Shown here: positions 11,841 to 19,214 of the stretch, in pieces
Layout: the number at the start of each line of letters is the position of its first letter
Position numbering within the stretch: the stretch's first letter is position 1
From: Desulfuromonadaceae bacterium
GTDB lineage: Bacteria; Desulfobacterota; Desulfuromonadia; Geobacterales; Pseudopelobacteraceae
Direction of reading: 5' to 3'
NCBI GenBank assembly: GCA_028683435.1
Contig: JAQUIG010000004.1
Location: 1-64,000, forward strand
DNA: 64,000 nt
The notes under the pieces: model-generated
What the model was told of the DNA's origin: nothing
Seen by the model: the letters and a program-made list of their open reading frames with translations, nothing else
The model's database searches: none
Program-made: the position numbers and the translations under genes

Positions 11841-12716
11841 ATGTTCAAGGGAAGCATTGTAGCCATTGTGACACCGTTCAAGAAGGACGGTGCCGTAGAT
11901 TATGAAAAACTGCGTGAACTGGTCGAATTCCAGATTGAGAACGGTACTGATGGCATCGTCCCATGCGGCACCACCGGTGAGGCCTCGACGCTCGACAATG
12001 ATGAGCATCTGGCAGTCATAAAAACCGTTGTCGATCAGGTCGCCAAGCGGGTGCCGGTCATAGCCGGTACCGGCTCCAACTGTACCGCCGAGGCGATCGA
12101 AATGACCCGGAAGGCCAAGGATGCCGGCGCTGACGGTGCCCTGCTCGTGACCCCCTACTATAACAAACCGACGCAGGAAGGGCTCTATCGTCACTACATG
12201 GCTGTTGCAAACGCTGTTCCCCTGCCGCAGATCCTTTATAATGTTCCGGGGCGTACCGGTATCAACCTGCTTCCAGAGACGGTTGCCCGTTTGGCGGAAC
12301 ACGCCAATATTGTCGCCATCAAGGAAGCGACCGGATCTCTCCAGCAAGGTTCCGAGATCATCGCCCTCTGCGGTGACAAGATCGACGTCTTTTCCGGCGA
12401 TGATTTCATCACCTTCCCGATGATGGCCTGCGGCGCGGTGGGAATTATCTCCGTGCTGGCCAACATTATGCCGAGAACGGTGGCTGACCTGGTAGATGCC
12501 TTTTTTGCCGGCGACTTCGAGAAAGCCCGTCAGCTGCATCTCCAAACGCTCAAGATCAGCAGTGCCATGTTCATCGAAAGCAATCCGGTGCCGGTCAAGA
12601 CAGCTCTGGAGCTGATGGGTAAGGCCTCTGCTGATGTACGTCTGCCGCTCTGCGAAATGGGCGAGGCGAATAAGGCCAAACTGGTAGCGATCATGAAAGA
12701 GTACAAGCTGATTTGA
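11841..12716 (+). CDS. dapA: 4-hydroxy-tetrahydrodipicolinate synthase
   Basis: DapA condenses pyruvate with aspartate semialdehyde, the first committed step to diaminopimelate and lysine. The 291-aa TIM barrel shows CGTTGE (42-47), Tyr133 in YNVPGRTG and the Schiff-base Lys161 in AIKEATG. Length and all catalytic residues are standard. Its TGA overlaps the TTG start proposed for the following lipoprotein gene. Confidence 0.98.
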   Translation: MFKGSIVAIVTPFKKDGAVDYEKLRELVEFQIENGTDGIVPCGTTGEASTLDNDEHLAVIKTVVDQVAKRVPVIAGTGSNCTAEAIEMTRKAKDAGADGALLVTPYYNKPTQEGLYRHYMAVANAVPLPQILYNVPGRTGINLLPETVARLAEHANIVAIKEATGSLQQGSEIIALCGDKIDVFSGDDFITFPMMACGAVGIISVLANIMPRTVADLVDAFFAGDFEKARQLHLQTLKISSAMFIESNPVPVKTALELMGKASADVRLPLCEMGEANKAKLVAIMKEYKLI

Positions 12717-13354
12717 ATAGGGAACGTAGAAGTCAGAAAGGGGGTTTCTCTTTCCCCCCGGATGGGGCGCTTCTGAAAACGTATCCCGGCCTGGCCGGTC
12801 TGCTGATTGCTCTGTTACTGATGTGCGGCTGCGCCACAGGCACCGTCAACTCGAAAGCGTTGAGACGCGTGGAGGGTGTCGGGGCACTGTCGAAGGGGGC
12901 TCGGATCGGCATGACGGAATTCACCGTCTGCGGCGGGAGTTACCTGGACAAGCTGAACCTCGACTATCATGATCATGACGTGAAAGCGCTTTTCTACCAC
13001 AAGTGCACGAAAATTGGGCATCCGCAGACTTTTTCCGACAGGCTGCGGATGCGGCTGGAAGAAAAGCTCGGCAGGAAAATTATTCTGGTCAAGGAGGCAA
13101 AGCCGTTCAAGCCGAATCTGGTGCTTCGCGATGCGAACAGGATGGGGCTCGAGTACGTGGTTGCCGGTGACCTCCTCTATCTGGGGGAAGCGGAGGGCAA
13201 AACCGTTGTTTCGGCACTGCTCTACCTGATGCGTGTATCCGACGGGAAATTAGTTGTCGTGGGGTGGGTCAAGAAGGACGGTGCCATTGGCAAGGTTCTC
13301 GGCGTTATCGACGATGTAGCCGATGAGCTGTTTGATAAGACGTATGGTGAGTAA
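12713..13354 (+). CDS. Putative lipoprotein of unknown function inside the dap cluster
   Basis: I do not recognise this 213-aa protein. Following a short charged start it has a hydrophobic stretch (YPGLAGLLIALLLM) ending in CGCATG, which could be a non-ideal lipobox. The rest alternates strands and helices (IGMTEF, a FSDRLRMRLEEKLG helix, VVAGDLLYLG, LLYLMRVSDGKLV, DDVADELF), loosely like the LpoB/FlgO/CsgG-type periplasmic lipoprotein fold. The proposed TTG start overlaps the dapA stop; the start is uncertain because no strong ribosome-binding site is present. Its place between dapA and dapB suggests a link to cell-wall precursor supply, but this is only inference. Confidence 0.65.
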   Translation: MNRERRSQKGGFSFPPDGALLKTYPGLAGLLIALLLMCGCATGTVNSKALRRVEGVGALSKGARIGMTEFTVCGGSYLDKLNLDYHDHDVKALFYHKCTKIGHPQTFSDRLRMRLEEKLGRKIILVKEAKPFKPNLVLRDANRMGLEYVVAGDLLYLGEAEGKTVVSALLYLMRVSDGKLVVVGWVKKDGAIGKVLGVIDDVADELFDKTYGE

Positions 13355-13381
13355 GCGTAGAGATTATTTCGAGGGGATTAC

Positions 13382-14185
13382 ATGATTAAAATAGCCGTAT
13401 GTGGCGCTGCGGGACGGATGGGGCAGCGCATTATTACCTCCATTATTGAAGCCGAAGGAACCGAATTTTGTGGCGCGCTGGAACGTCCGGGGCATCCCCG
13501 GATCGGTGAGGATGCCGGACTCCTGGCCGGGTGCGGCAAAACCGGTGTGCATATCACCGACAACCTGAATGCCGTCGTTTCTGCCTGTGATGTGCTGATC
13601 GATTTCACCTCACCCAAGGTGTCGCTTAAAAATCTGGAAATGTGCGCGCTGCACAAGAAGGCGATCGTCATCGGTTCCACCGGTTTTACCCCCGAAGAAC
13701 GGGACTTCGCTGCCGAACTTGCCAAGGATATTCCGGCCGTGCTCGCTCCCAACATGTCGGTCGGTGTCAACGTCTGCTTCAAGGTTTTGAAAGATGTGGC
13801 CAAGACTCTTGGTGACGATTTTGATGTGGAGATCGTCGAGCTGCACCACAATAAGAAAAAAGACTCACCGTCAGGAACTGCCGTGCGCATGGGTGAGGTC
13901 GTTGCCGAAGCGCTGGGGCGCGACTACAACAAGGTGGCCAACTATCACCGCGAGGGGATCTGCGGCGAGCGGACGAAAGAAGAAATCGGCATGCAGACCG
14001 TGCGCGGCGGCGACATCGTCGGCGAGCACACCGTCTACTTCATCGGCATGGGGGAGCGGATCGAGATTTCCCACCGCGCCATGACCCGCGACATGTTCGC
14101 GCGCGGTTCCGTACGTGCCGCCAGGTGGGTGGCCGGCAAGGCGCCGGGGCTGTACGACATGCAGGATGTGCTCGGTTTAAAATAA
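13382..14185 (+). CDS. dapB: 4-hydroxy-tetrahydrodipicolinate reductase
   Basis: DapB reduces the DapA product to tetrahydrodipicolinate with NAD(P)H. The 267-aa protein starts with the Rossmann motif [11 protein letters not shown] and contains the substrate-binding signature [15 protein letters not shown] (around 154-168) with the catalytic His pair and Lys. In this cluster the product goes straight to DapL; no dapD, dapC or dapE is present in the window. Confidence 0.98.
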   Translation: MIKIAVCGAAGRMGQRIITSIIEAEGTEFCGALERPGHPRIGEDAGLLAGCGKTGVHITDNLNAVVSACDVLIDFTSPKVSLKNLEMCALHKKAIVIGSTGFTPEERDFAAELAKDIPAVLAPNMSVGVNVCFKVLKDVAKTLGDDFDVEIVELHHNKKKDSPSGTAVRMGEVVAEALGRDYNKVANYHREGICGERTKEEIGMQTVRGGDIVGEHTVYFIGMGERIEISHRAMTRDMFARGSVRAARWVAGKAPGLYDMQDVLGLK

Positions 14186-14192
14186 TTGATAT

Positions 14193-14210
14193 GGGCGGCT
14201 CAGGCCGCCC
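14193..14210 (+). terminator. Short GC hairpin between dapB and dapL
   Basis: A 7-bp stem GGGCGGC/GCCGCCC encloses a TCAG loop, followed by TTACTTTAT rather than a clean T run. It may be an attenuating or mRNA-processing hairpin; read-through to dapL is likely. Confidence 0.45.
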
Positions 14211-14247
14211 TTACTTTATACATTACGATTTGGAGGATTTACCGAGT

Positions 14248-15480
14248 ATGGCAAAAATAAACGATAACTACCTGAAGCTGAAAGCTGGCTACCTGTTCCC
14301 CGAAATCGGCCGCCGTGTGCGTGAATTTGCTGCGGCCAACCCGGCTGCCAAGGTCATTCGTCTCGGCATCGGCGATGTCACCCGCCCGCTGGCCCCCGCT
14401 GTGTTGAAGGCATTTCACGACGCCGTTGATGATCTCGGCACGCTGGATCACTTTGCCGGCTACGGCCCGGAGCAGGGGTATGACTGGCTGATCAACGCCA
14501 TCATCGAGAAATCCTACAAGCCGCTGGGCGTCAGCCTCAAGACCGAAGAGATGTTCATCTCTGACGGTTCCAAGTGCGACTGTGCCAACATCCTCGACAT
14601 CTTCGCTCTCGACAACATCGTTGCCATAGGCGACCCGGTCTATCCGGTCTACAACGATACCAACGTCATGATCGGCCGCACCGGCGAAGCCGACGACAAG
14701 GGGTATTACAAGGGAATAATCTACCTGCCGTGCAACGAGTCCAACGGCTTCATCCCGGCGCTGCCGACCGAGAAGGTTGACATCATCTATCTCTGCTTCC
14801 CCAATAACCCGACCGGCGTGGTGGCGAGCAAGGCCGAACTCGCGAAGTGGGTCGATTACGCCAATGCCAACGACGCGGTGATTTTCTATGACGCCGCCTA
14901 CGAGGCGTTCATCACCGACCCCTCCATCCCGCATTCCATCTACGAGATTGAAGGGGCCAAGAAGTGCGCCATCGAGTTCCGCTCCTTCTCCAAGACCGCC
15001 GGTTTCACCGGCGTCCGCTGCGGCCTGGTGGTCGTACCGGAAGAGGTGATGGGCACAACGACAACCGGCGAGAAATACAGCTTCAACAAGCTCTGGAACC
15101 GTCGCGTCACCACCAAGTTCAACGGCGCTTCCTATCCGGTCCAGCGCGCTGCTGCCGCGGTCTATTCCGAGGAAGGGTGGAAGCAGACCAAGGAAACCAT
15201 CGATTACTATATGGAGAACGCCCGCATCATCCGCGAAGGTCTCACGGAAGTCGGCGTGACGATCTTCGGTGGCGTCAACGCCCCGTACATCTGGCTCAAG
15301 ACTCCGGGCGGCATGACCAGCTGGGAGTTCTTCGACAAGCTGCTGAACGAATGCAACGTAGTCGGGACGCCCGGTTCCGGTTTCGGACCGAGCGGGGAAG
15401 GGTACTTCCGGTTGTCGGCGTTTGGGAATCGCGAGAATGTGATTGAGGCAGTGGAGAGGATTAAGAAGAATTTGAAGTAG
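14248..15480 (+). CDS. dapL: LL-diaminopimelate aminotransferase
   Basis: DapL converts tetrahydrodipicolinate directly to LL-diaminopimelate with glutamate, replacing the acyl-blocked steps. The 410-aa fold-type-I aminotransferase begins with [20 protein letters not shown], contains LCFPNNPTG, and holds the PLP lysine in [20 protein letters not shown] 14248 is preceded by TGGAGG. Its presence in place of DapC/D/E is common in Geobacter and other lineages with this pathway variant. A long antisense reading frame over this gene is a codon-usage shadow. Confidence 0.97.
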   Translation: MAKINDNYLKLKAGYLFPEIGRRVREFAAANPAAKVIRLGIGDVTRPLAPAVLKAFHDAVDDLGTLDHFAGYGPEQGYDWLINAIIEKSYKPLGVSLKTEEMFISDGSKCDCANILDIFALDNIVAIGDPVYPVYNDTNVMIGRTGEADDKGYYKGIIYLPCNESNGFIPALPTEKVDIIYLCFPNNPTGVVASKAELAKWVDYANANDAVIFYDAAYEAFITDPSIPHSIYEIEGAKKCAIEFRSFSKTAGFTGVRCGLVVVPEEVMGTTTTGEKYSFNKLWNRRVTTKFNGASYPVQRAAAAVYSEEGWKQTKETIDYYMENARIIREGLTEVGVTIFGGVNAPYIWLKTPGGMTSWEFFDKLLNECNVVGTPGSGFGPSGEGYFRLSAFGNRENVIEAVERIKKNLK

Positions 15481-15486
15481 GCTGAT

Positions 15487-15510
15487 GAAGAGCGGCCGTG
15501 GTCGCTCTTC
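15487..15510 (+). terminator. Hairpin after dapL
   Basis: A perfect 8-bp stem GAAGAGCG/CGCTCTTC with an 8-nt loop lies 7 bp after the dapL stop. There is no T tail, so it may slow or partly stop transcription ahead of the small membrane gene. Confidence 0.45.
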
Positions 15511-15531
15511 CAATCCGTACAGGAGAAAGAT

Positions 15532-15750
15532 ATGGAATTTAAAAGCGACAAGAGCATGACCACTATAATCGGCCTGGTACTGCTGATAGGTGGCGTGGGC
15601 CTTGCGTACTGGGGCTACCAGATGTCGCACTCGCTTGTCTCTCATTTCACACAGGCGTTTACCGGGGCACTCCCCGATGCCGTGATGTACCGCTACATCG
15701 GAGGCGCGGTCAGCGGCGTTGCGGGGCTATTCTTGTTGGTTAAAAAATAG
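15532..15750 (+). CDS. Small two-helix membrane protein (DUF3185-like)
   Basis: The 72-aa protein has two hydrophobic helices (IIGLVLLIGGVGLAYWGY and YIGGAVSGVAGLFLLV) linked by a short amphipathic stretch, matching the layout of DUF3185 proteins. Function is unknown. AGGAGA lies 9 nt before the ATG. It may be read from the dap cluster or from its own promoter. Confidence 0.75.
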   Translation: MEFKSDKSMTTIIGLVLLIGGVGLAYWGYQMSHSLVSHFTQAFTGALPDAVMYRYIGGAVSGVAGLFLLVKK

Positions 15751-16090
15751 CGGCGGGTTTTGAGGAAAGAAGGCTGGCGCATATTGAATTAAGAAACTAT
15801 CCTCAAAATTAGTACTCGCAAAATATAAAATTTTCATAATTTTGCTCACATATGAAAGGCCTGTTAAGTGCGTGATTTCCCACGCACCCAGGCAAACAGT
15901 AAAGTGCATCACTCCCCTCCTGCTTTTTGTACTGCAGTCGCATGCTCCGCAGGTGCAGACCTTCTCACCGGTTTGGATCTGCTCTTTGCAACGTTGTTGC
16001 CGGTTTTGACCAGAATATCAGCACCAAAACAAACCCACATTAAAACCCGCCGCATGTATCCGAAGCCGATGAGCCGTCCAAATTATCATA
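15751..16090. other. Intergenic, no gene supported
   Basis: About 340 bp, AT-rich up to 15860. Short frames here have no ribosome-binding site or family-like composition. It directly precedes the sigma-54 promoter, so it could hold enhancer sites, but I saw no clear paired palindrome. Confidence 0.5.
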
Positions 16091-16106
16091 TGGCACGCCC
16101 CTTGCT
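16091..16106 (+). promoter_or_regulatory. Sigma-54 (RpoN) promoter
   Basis: TGGCACGCCCCTTGCT matches the -24/-12 consensus TGGCACR-N4-TTGCW at every fixed position, with GG at 16092-16093 and GC at 16104-16105 (10-bp spacing). Transcription would start near 16117. The first convincing gene downstream starts at 16393, giving a leader of about 275 nt; 16107-16392 shows no convincing gene. Confidence 0.8.
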
Positions 16107-16392
16107 TTGTACTTTGTGAAATATATGAGGGGACAGCTGCCGACGCTCACACGACATGGCGGTCATTGTGAAACAATCCCGCGTACTTTCCCCTTTACGC
16201 ATCACCCGGTAAATTACATTTCCGGTCGCTTTGTTTCTGCCCGGATTTACCATATTCATCTCGCTCTCAGCCTAGATAAAAAGCACGGACCCGGTGACCG
16301 GCCCGATTTATAGGCAGATCGTGCGGGCGAACGGCGAAGCTGATGTTGCACAGCGTGACTACTCCAATTCAGTGAAGCAGAAGGGGATAACC

Positions 16393-17052
16393 ATGACATC
16401 AACAGAGACGATATTTAGACGCGTAGCATTCACTGGAGCTGATCCTGGTGACATTTCCTGGGATATGTCCACCTCGACTTCCGGTGCCGCCATACTAAGC
16501 ATTCACGGAAATCTGAAGCCGGGTTGGCTCGGCAGGCTTTCATCATACTTGTCACTCAATGCGATCAACATGATCAGCGGTTCTGCTCGGAAATGCGGCT
16601 CGCTGTGCTGGGATGCCTCATTCGAGATTGAGGCAAAAAGCGCCCTTCCCAACCCGCTCAAAGGGTTCAATCCGCTCCCTGCCATCATGGCGTTTGATGC
16701 CCGTGTGGTTATTCCCCAGCTCAAGATATCCGACTTCGTGATCGAACATTCAACACGACATGGAGGCAGCCTCTATGCTGAGATTTCCGGCAAAGACTGT
16801 ATAGGGTTTCTGTACGGGATGCTGAGGATGTTCAGTTTCTATTCACTGTTTCCCACGGAGCTGGAAATTTCGACCAAGGGCACGGTTGTTCATGACAGAT
16901 TCTGGCTGAAGGGAATAGGTTCTGCGGCGCCATCAGACGATGATTTGAAGGCACTGCACGAACGGCTGCACCAGACATTTGCCGCCGGGCTGAAAAAGGT
17001 AATCACCCGTAGTTCATCCATGGAAGTTGATACCTCACGCTATCAGCACTGA
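16393..17052 (+). CDS. Unknown 219-aa protein downstream of a sigma-54 promoter
   Basis: I do not recognise this protein. It has no signal peptide or clear membrane helix and looks soluble, with a segment rich in Ser, Gly and Leu (about 30-60), two Cys near residue 70 (KCGSLCWD), and a C-terminal helix (DDDLKALHERLHQTFAAGLKKVI). ATG 16393 follows AAGGGG at about 6 nt. The sigma-54 promoter 290 bp upstream is the only regulatory clue and suggests activation by an enhancer-binding protein. Confidence 0.7.
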   Translation: MTSTETIFRRVAFTGADPGDISWDMSTSTSGAAILSIHGNLKPGWLGRLSSYLSLNAINMISGSARKCGSLCWDASFEIEAKSALPNPLKGFNPLPAIMAFDARVVIPQLKISDFVIEHSTRHGGSLYAEISGKDCIGFLYGMLRMFSFYSLFPTELEISTKGTVVHDRFWLKGIGSAAPSDDDLKALHERLHQTFAAGLKKVITRSSSMEVDTSRYQH

Positions 17053-17297
17053 CTGTTTCACCAGCAGCACCATTTTTCATCATCTGACTAATTGTTGGCA
17101 GTGGCCGGAGTCAGGCTTGGCTTTCTGCTTTTAGCGGCTACCGTTGCCACATGGTAGAAACGTTCGACTGCCATATTACTCGTGACCGTGCAGTTTGACA
17201 TCTCTATTTGCTGCAGTATATTTGAACACATATACGCAAGATGCCGCCCCACTATGCTCTCATGGATCGGTAAAACTCACAGCATCGGAGGATACTA

Positions 17298-17813
17298 ATG
17301 GCTACTAAATTCTGTCGTTTGGTATGCAGTCTCACGGTAATCGCGGTCTCTCTGGCAATTCTAGTTCTTTCCGCCATTCCGGCAGCAGCTGTCGAATACG
17401 CTGCACTGACCGGTGTCAAGGGACTCGATTCCGTCTTTGACTTTAGTCTCGGTTCTCCGGAGACCGCTGCCGTCATTTTCCCGGCAGTCCTGGACGTCCA
17501 CCAAAACCGGGAAGTTCGCACCCTGCCCGCCGCCCCCCGTACCGTTATCGTATTTCACGACAGCGCGGTTAAATTGATCTCTACGGACCGCAAGGGTATG
17601 GAAAAGAATGATATGGAGGCGTACGACAAGGTTGCCGAGTTTATCCGGCAATTAAAGAAGGCCGGAATCAAGATGGAGGTTTGTATGTATGCGGTGAAGG
17701 TGTTTGGCGTTGACCCCGTCACCCTTATGCCCGAAATCGACCGGGTGGGGAACGGTTTCATTTCCGTGCTGGGATACCAAGCGCAGGGCTATTCTCTGCA
17801 GGTAATCCCGTAA
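17298..17813 (+). CDS. Exported DsrE-like protein
   Basis: The 171-aa protein has a signal peptide (residues 1 to about 32, ending AIPAAA) and a DsrE/DsrF-like fold: TVIVFHDSAVKLI, a helix EFIRQLKKAGIKMEVCMYAVKVFG, and GFISVLGYQAQGYSLQVIP. A single Cys sits in the position (MEVCMYA) used in sulfur-handling DsrE relatives. A periplasmic sulfur- or thiol-related role is plausible but not shown. GGAGG lies 7 nt before the ATG, and an intrinsic terminator follows. Confidence 0.8.
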   Translation: MATKFCRLVCSLTVIAVSLAILVLSAIPAAAVEYAALTGVKGLDSVFDFSLGSPETAAVIFPAVLDVHQNREVRTLPAAPRTVIVFHDSAVKLISTDRKGMEKNDMEAYDKVAEFIRQLKKAGIKMEVCMYAVKVFGVDPVTLMPEIDRVGNGFISVLGYQAQGYSLQVIP

Positions 17814-17894
17814 GGAAACCTTCAGGAAAACTTGAGGAGAATAAGCGGACCGGCGGTCACTCTGCTGAACAACAGCAGTATCTGGTACAAAATG

Positions 17895-17924
17895 AAAGGC
17901 CCGCGATGATTTTCGCGGGCCTTT
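17895..17924 (+). terminator. Rho-independent terminator after the DsrE-like gene
   Basis: A perfect 12-bp stem (AAAGGCCCGCGA/TCGCGGGCCTTT) with a 6-nt loop lies 80 bp after the stop; a CTTCCCTTTTT tract follows a short gap. Confidence 0.8.
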
Positions 17925-18278
17925 GAAGCTCTTCCCTTTTTATCGGGATTCAGGCTGCATCAACCAGCCCGTAGTCAAGTTCCTATTTTTTTAAACAGTC
18001 TGGCGGCGTGTCCTCAGTCATCTCATCCTCCACAGTTGACAGGATCATAAAACTGCAACTTCTACTGCTCTACTGATTACTCCTTTTGCTGCGTTGTTCT
18101 TGAATCAGGTAGCGCTACCTTGATTTCACTATAGCGGTTTCGAACCCTAAGAAACAGTCTGTTTTTATTTTTTTTACCGGCGTATAGTGATCTAGTTTGT
18201 GAAAATACGGAGAGGGGCTACTTTGTGAAACGACAGCCTGCCCCCTGATTCATCATGACATGCTTGAGCGCGTTCCAT
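17925..18278. other. Intergenic with a 14-bp palindrome
   Basis: About 350 bp without a gene. AGGTAGCGCTACCT at 18107-18120 is a perfect 14-bp palindrome, extended by AATC/GATT with one offset base, and could bind a dimeric regulator. It is more than 400 bp upstream of any plus-strand gene and lies behind the cold-shock gene, so its target is unclear. Confidence 0.45.
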
Positions 18279-18309
18279 AAAAAAAGCCCCGGGTTTCCCC
18301 GGAGCTTTT
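18279..18309 (-). terminator. Rho-independent terminator of the cold-shock gene
   Basis: On the minus strand, AGCTCCGGG pairs with CCCGGGGCT (one G-T pair) around a GAAA tetraloop and is followed by seven T. It starts about 20 bp after the stop codon. Confidence 0.85.
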
Positions 18310-18330
18310 AATGTTTGCTGGAGTTTTTTT

Positions 18331-18531
18331 TTAGACTCTCATTACGTTCGCGGCCTGAAGCCCTTTCGGACCCTTGGTTACTTCAAACGTGACACTATCA
18401 CCTTCAGCAAGTGATTTGAATCCGTCGCCCGCGATAGCGGAGAAATGACAAAATACATCGTCGCCATTTTCCTGCTCAAGAAAACCAAAACCCTTGCTGT
18501 CGTTAAACCATTTAACTGTTCCGTTTACCAT
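18331..18531 (-). CDS. Cold-shock domain protein
   Basis: The 66-aa single CSD protein has the two RNA-binding motifs, KGFGFL (RNP1-like) and DVFCHFSAI (RNP2-like), after the start [12 protein letters not shown]. Such proteins bind single-stranded RNA/DNA and melt mRNA structure. ATG 18529-18531 is preceded by GGAG at about 8 nt; an in-frame extension upstream is not conserved-looking. Monocistronic with its own terminator. Confidence 0.95.
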   Translation of the reverse strand: MVNGTVKWFNDSKGFGFLEQENGDDVFCHFSAIAGDGFKSLAEGDSVTFEVTKGPKGLQAANVMRV

Positions 18532-18759
18532 GTGTACTTTCTCCTGATCTTGCACTTGTGATATGTCTGATTCATTTCAGACGTTTTGATCACTAGCGGC
18601 TTTAATGCGCGAAAAGTCAATCAGTAAATGACGCAGCGAGAGAATTATTCGCGATATAGTCGGCGTAAGGAAAGCAATGGTGTTGCTGCGCGGTCAAGTC
18701 CCGGCTTTATTGGTGGTGGATGTTACGGGCTCGATAGTGTATAAATAGGAGGCAAAACC

Positions 18760-18795
18760 ATGAAAAGCACACCACAGGCGAGAAGCACACATTAA
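18760..18795 (+). CDS. Possible 11-codon leader peptide
   Basis: ATG to TAA encodes MKSTPQARSTH, with a strong AGGAGG 8 nt upstream. It ends 20 nt before the start of the 71-aa gene, whose own ribosome-binding site is weaker. A leader peptide or translational-coupling role is inferred; chance is also possible. Confidence 0.3.
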   Translation: MKSTPQARSTH

Positions 18796-18815
18796 ACAGT
18801 GGCGGAGTATATCTT

Positions 18816-19031
18816 ATGAACGTTGACCTTAAACTGCTTAAAAATTTGATAGGCAAACGAAGCGATGAGATCGAGAAGAGTGTCGCCGGGACCGGTTATA
18901 TTGCAAAAACAGTCATCGGCGTCGGCACCTTTTTACTCGATAACGAAGGGGACATCGATCTGATGACCGCCAAGCAAAAGGTTATCTTCGAAAAGTTCCT
19001 CTTGCCGCTGCTGGATGTGGCTCGCCGCTAG
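18816..19031 (+). CDS. Unknown 71-aa protein
   Basis: A small, mainly helical protein (NVDLKLLKNLIGKRSDEIEKS at the start, KQKVIFEKFLLPLLDVARR at the end) with a central glycine-rich hydrophobic stretch. I do not recognise the family. GGAG lies about 11 nt before the ATG. It is flanked by a possible leader peptide upstream and a terminator-like hairpin downstream, which supports it as a separate transcription unit. Confidence 0.6.
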   Translation: MNVDLKLLKNLIGKRSDEIEKSVAGTGYIAKTVIGVGTFLLDNEGDIDLMTAKQKVIFEKFLLPLLDVARR

Positions 19032-19121
19032 CCGGTAGCGCCATTCAAAACAGAACAAACCTAGCCCTGCAGAGGATACGTGTGTTAACGAAGCGGTCTC
19101 TGTTTCCACCTTATTTAGAAT

Positions 19122-19152
19122 GACAAAGGCGGCCAATCGGCCGTCTTTGTCT
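19122..19152 (+). terminator. Terminator after the 71-aa gene
   Basis: GACAAAGGCGGCC pairs with GGCCGTCTTTGTC (one mismatch) around AATC, followed by TGTTTTGC. It sits 90 bp after the stop. Confidence 0.7.
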
Positions 19153-19214
19153 GTTTTGCAAAAAGGCGTTTTCTGCCTGACTGAGCACGTCCCAGGCGGA
19201 TACAAGGATAACGA

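Noticed and set aside
11835..12545. Long open frame antisense to dapA
   Set aside because: Shadow of the conserved dapA frame; no start signal or recognisable domain.
14239..15645. 468-codon open frame antisense to dapL
   Set aside because: It mirrors the dapL codon pattern, has no ribosome-binding site, and its composition is unlike a folded protein. dapL has every catalytic motif.
15868..16313. Two short overlapping frames between the DUF3185 gene and the sigma-54-linked gene
   Set aside because: No ribosome-binding sites or family-like sequence; the second begins inside the promoter region.
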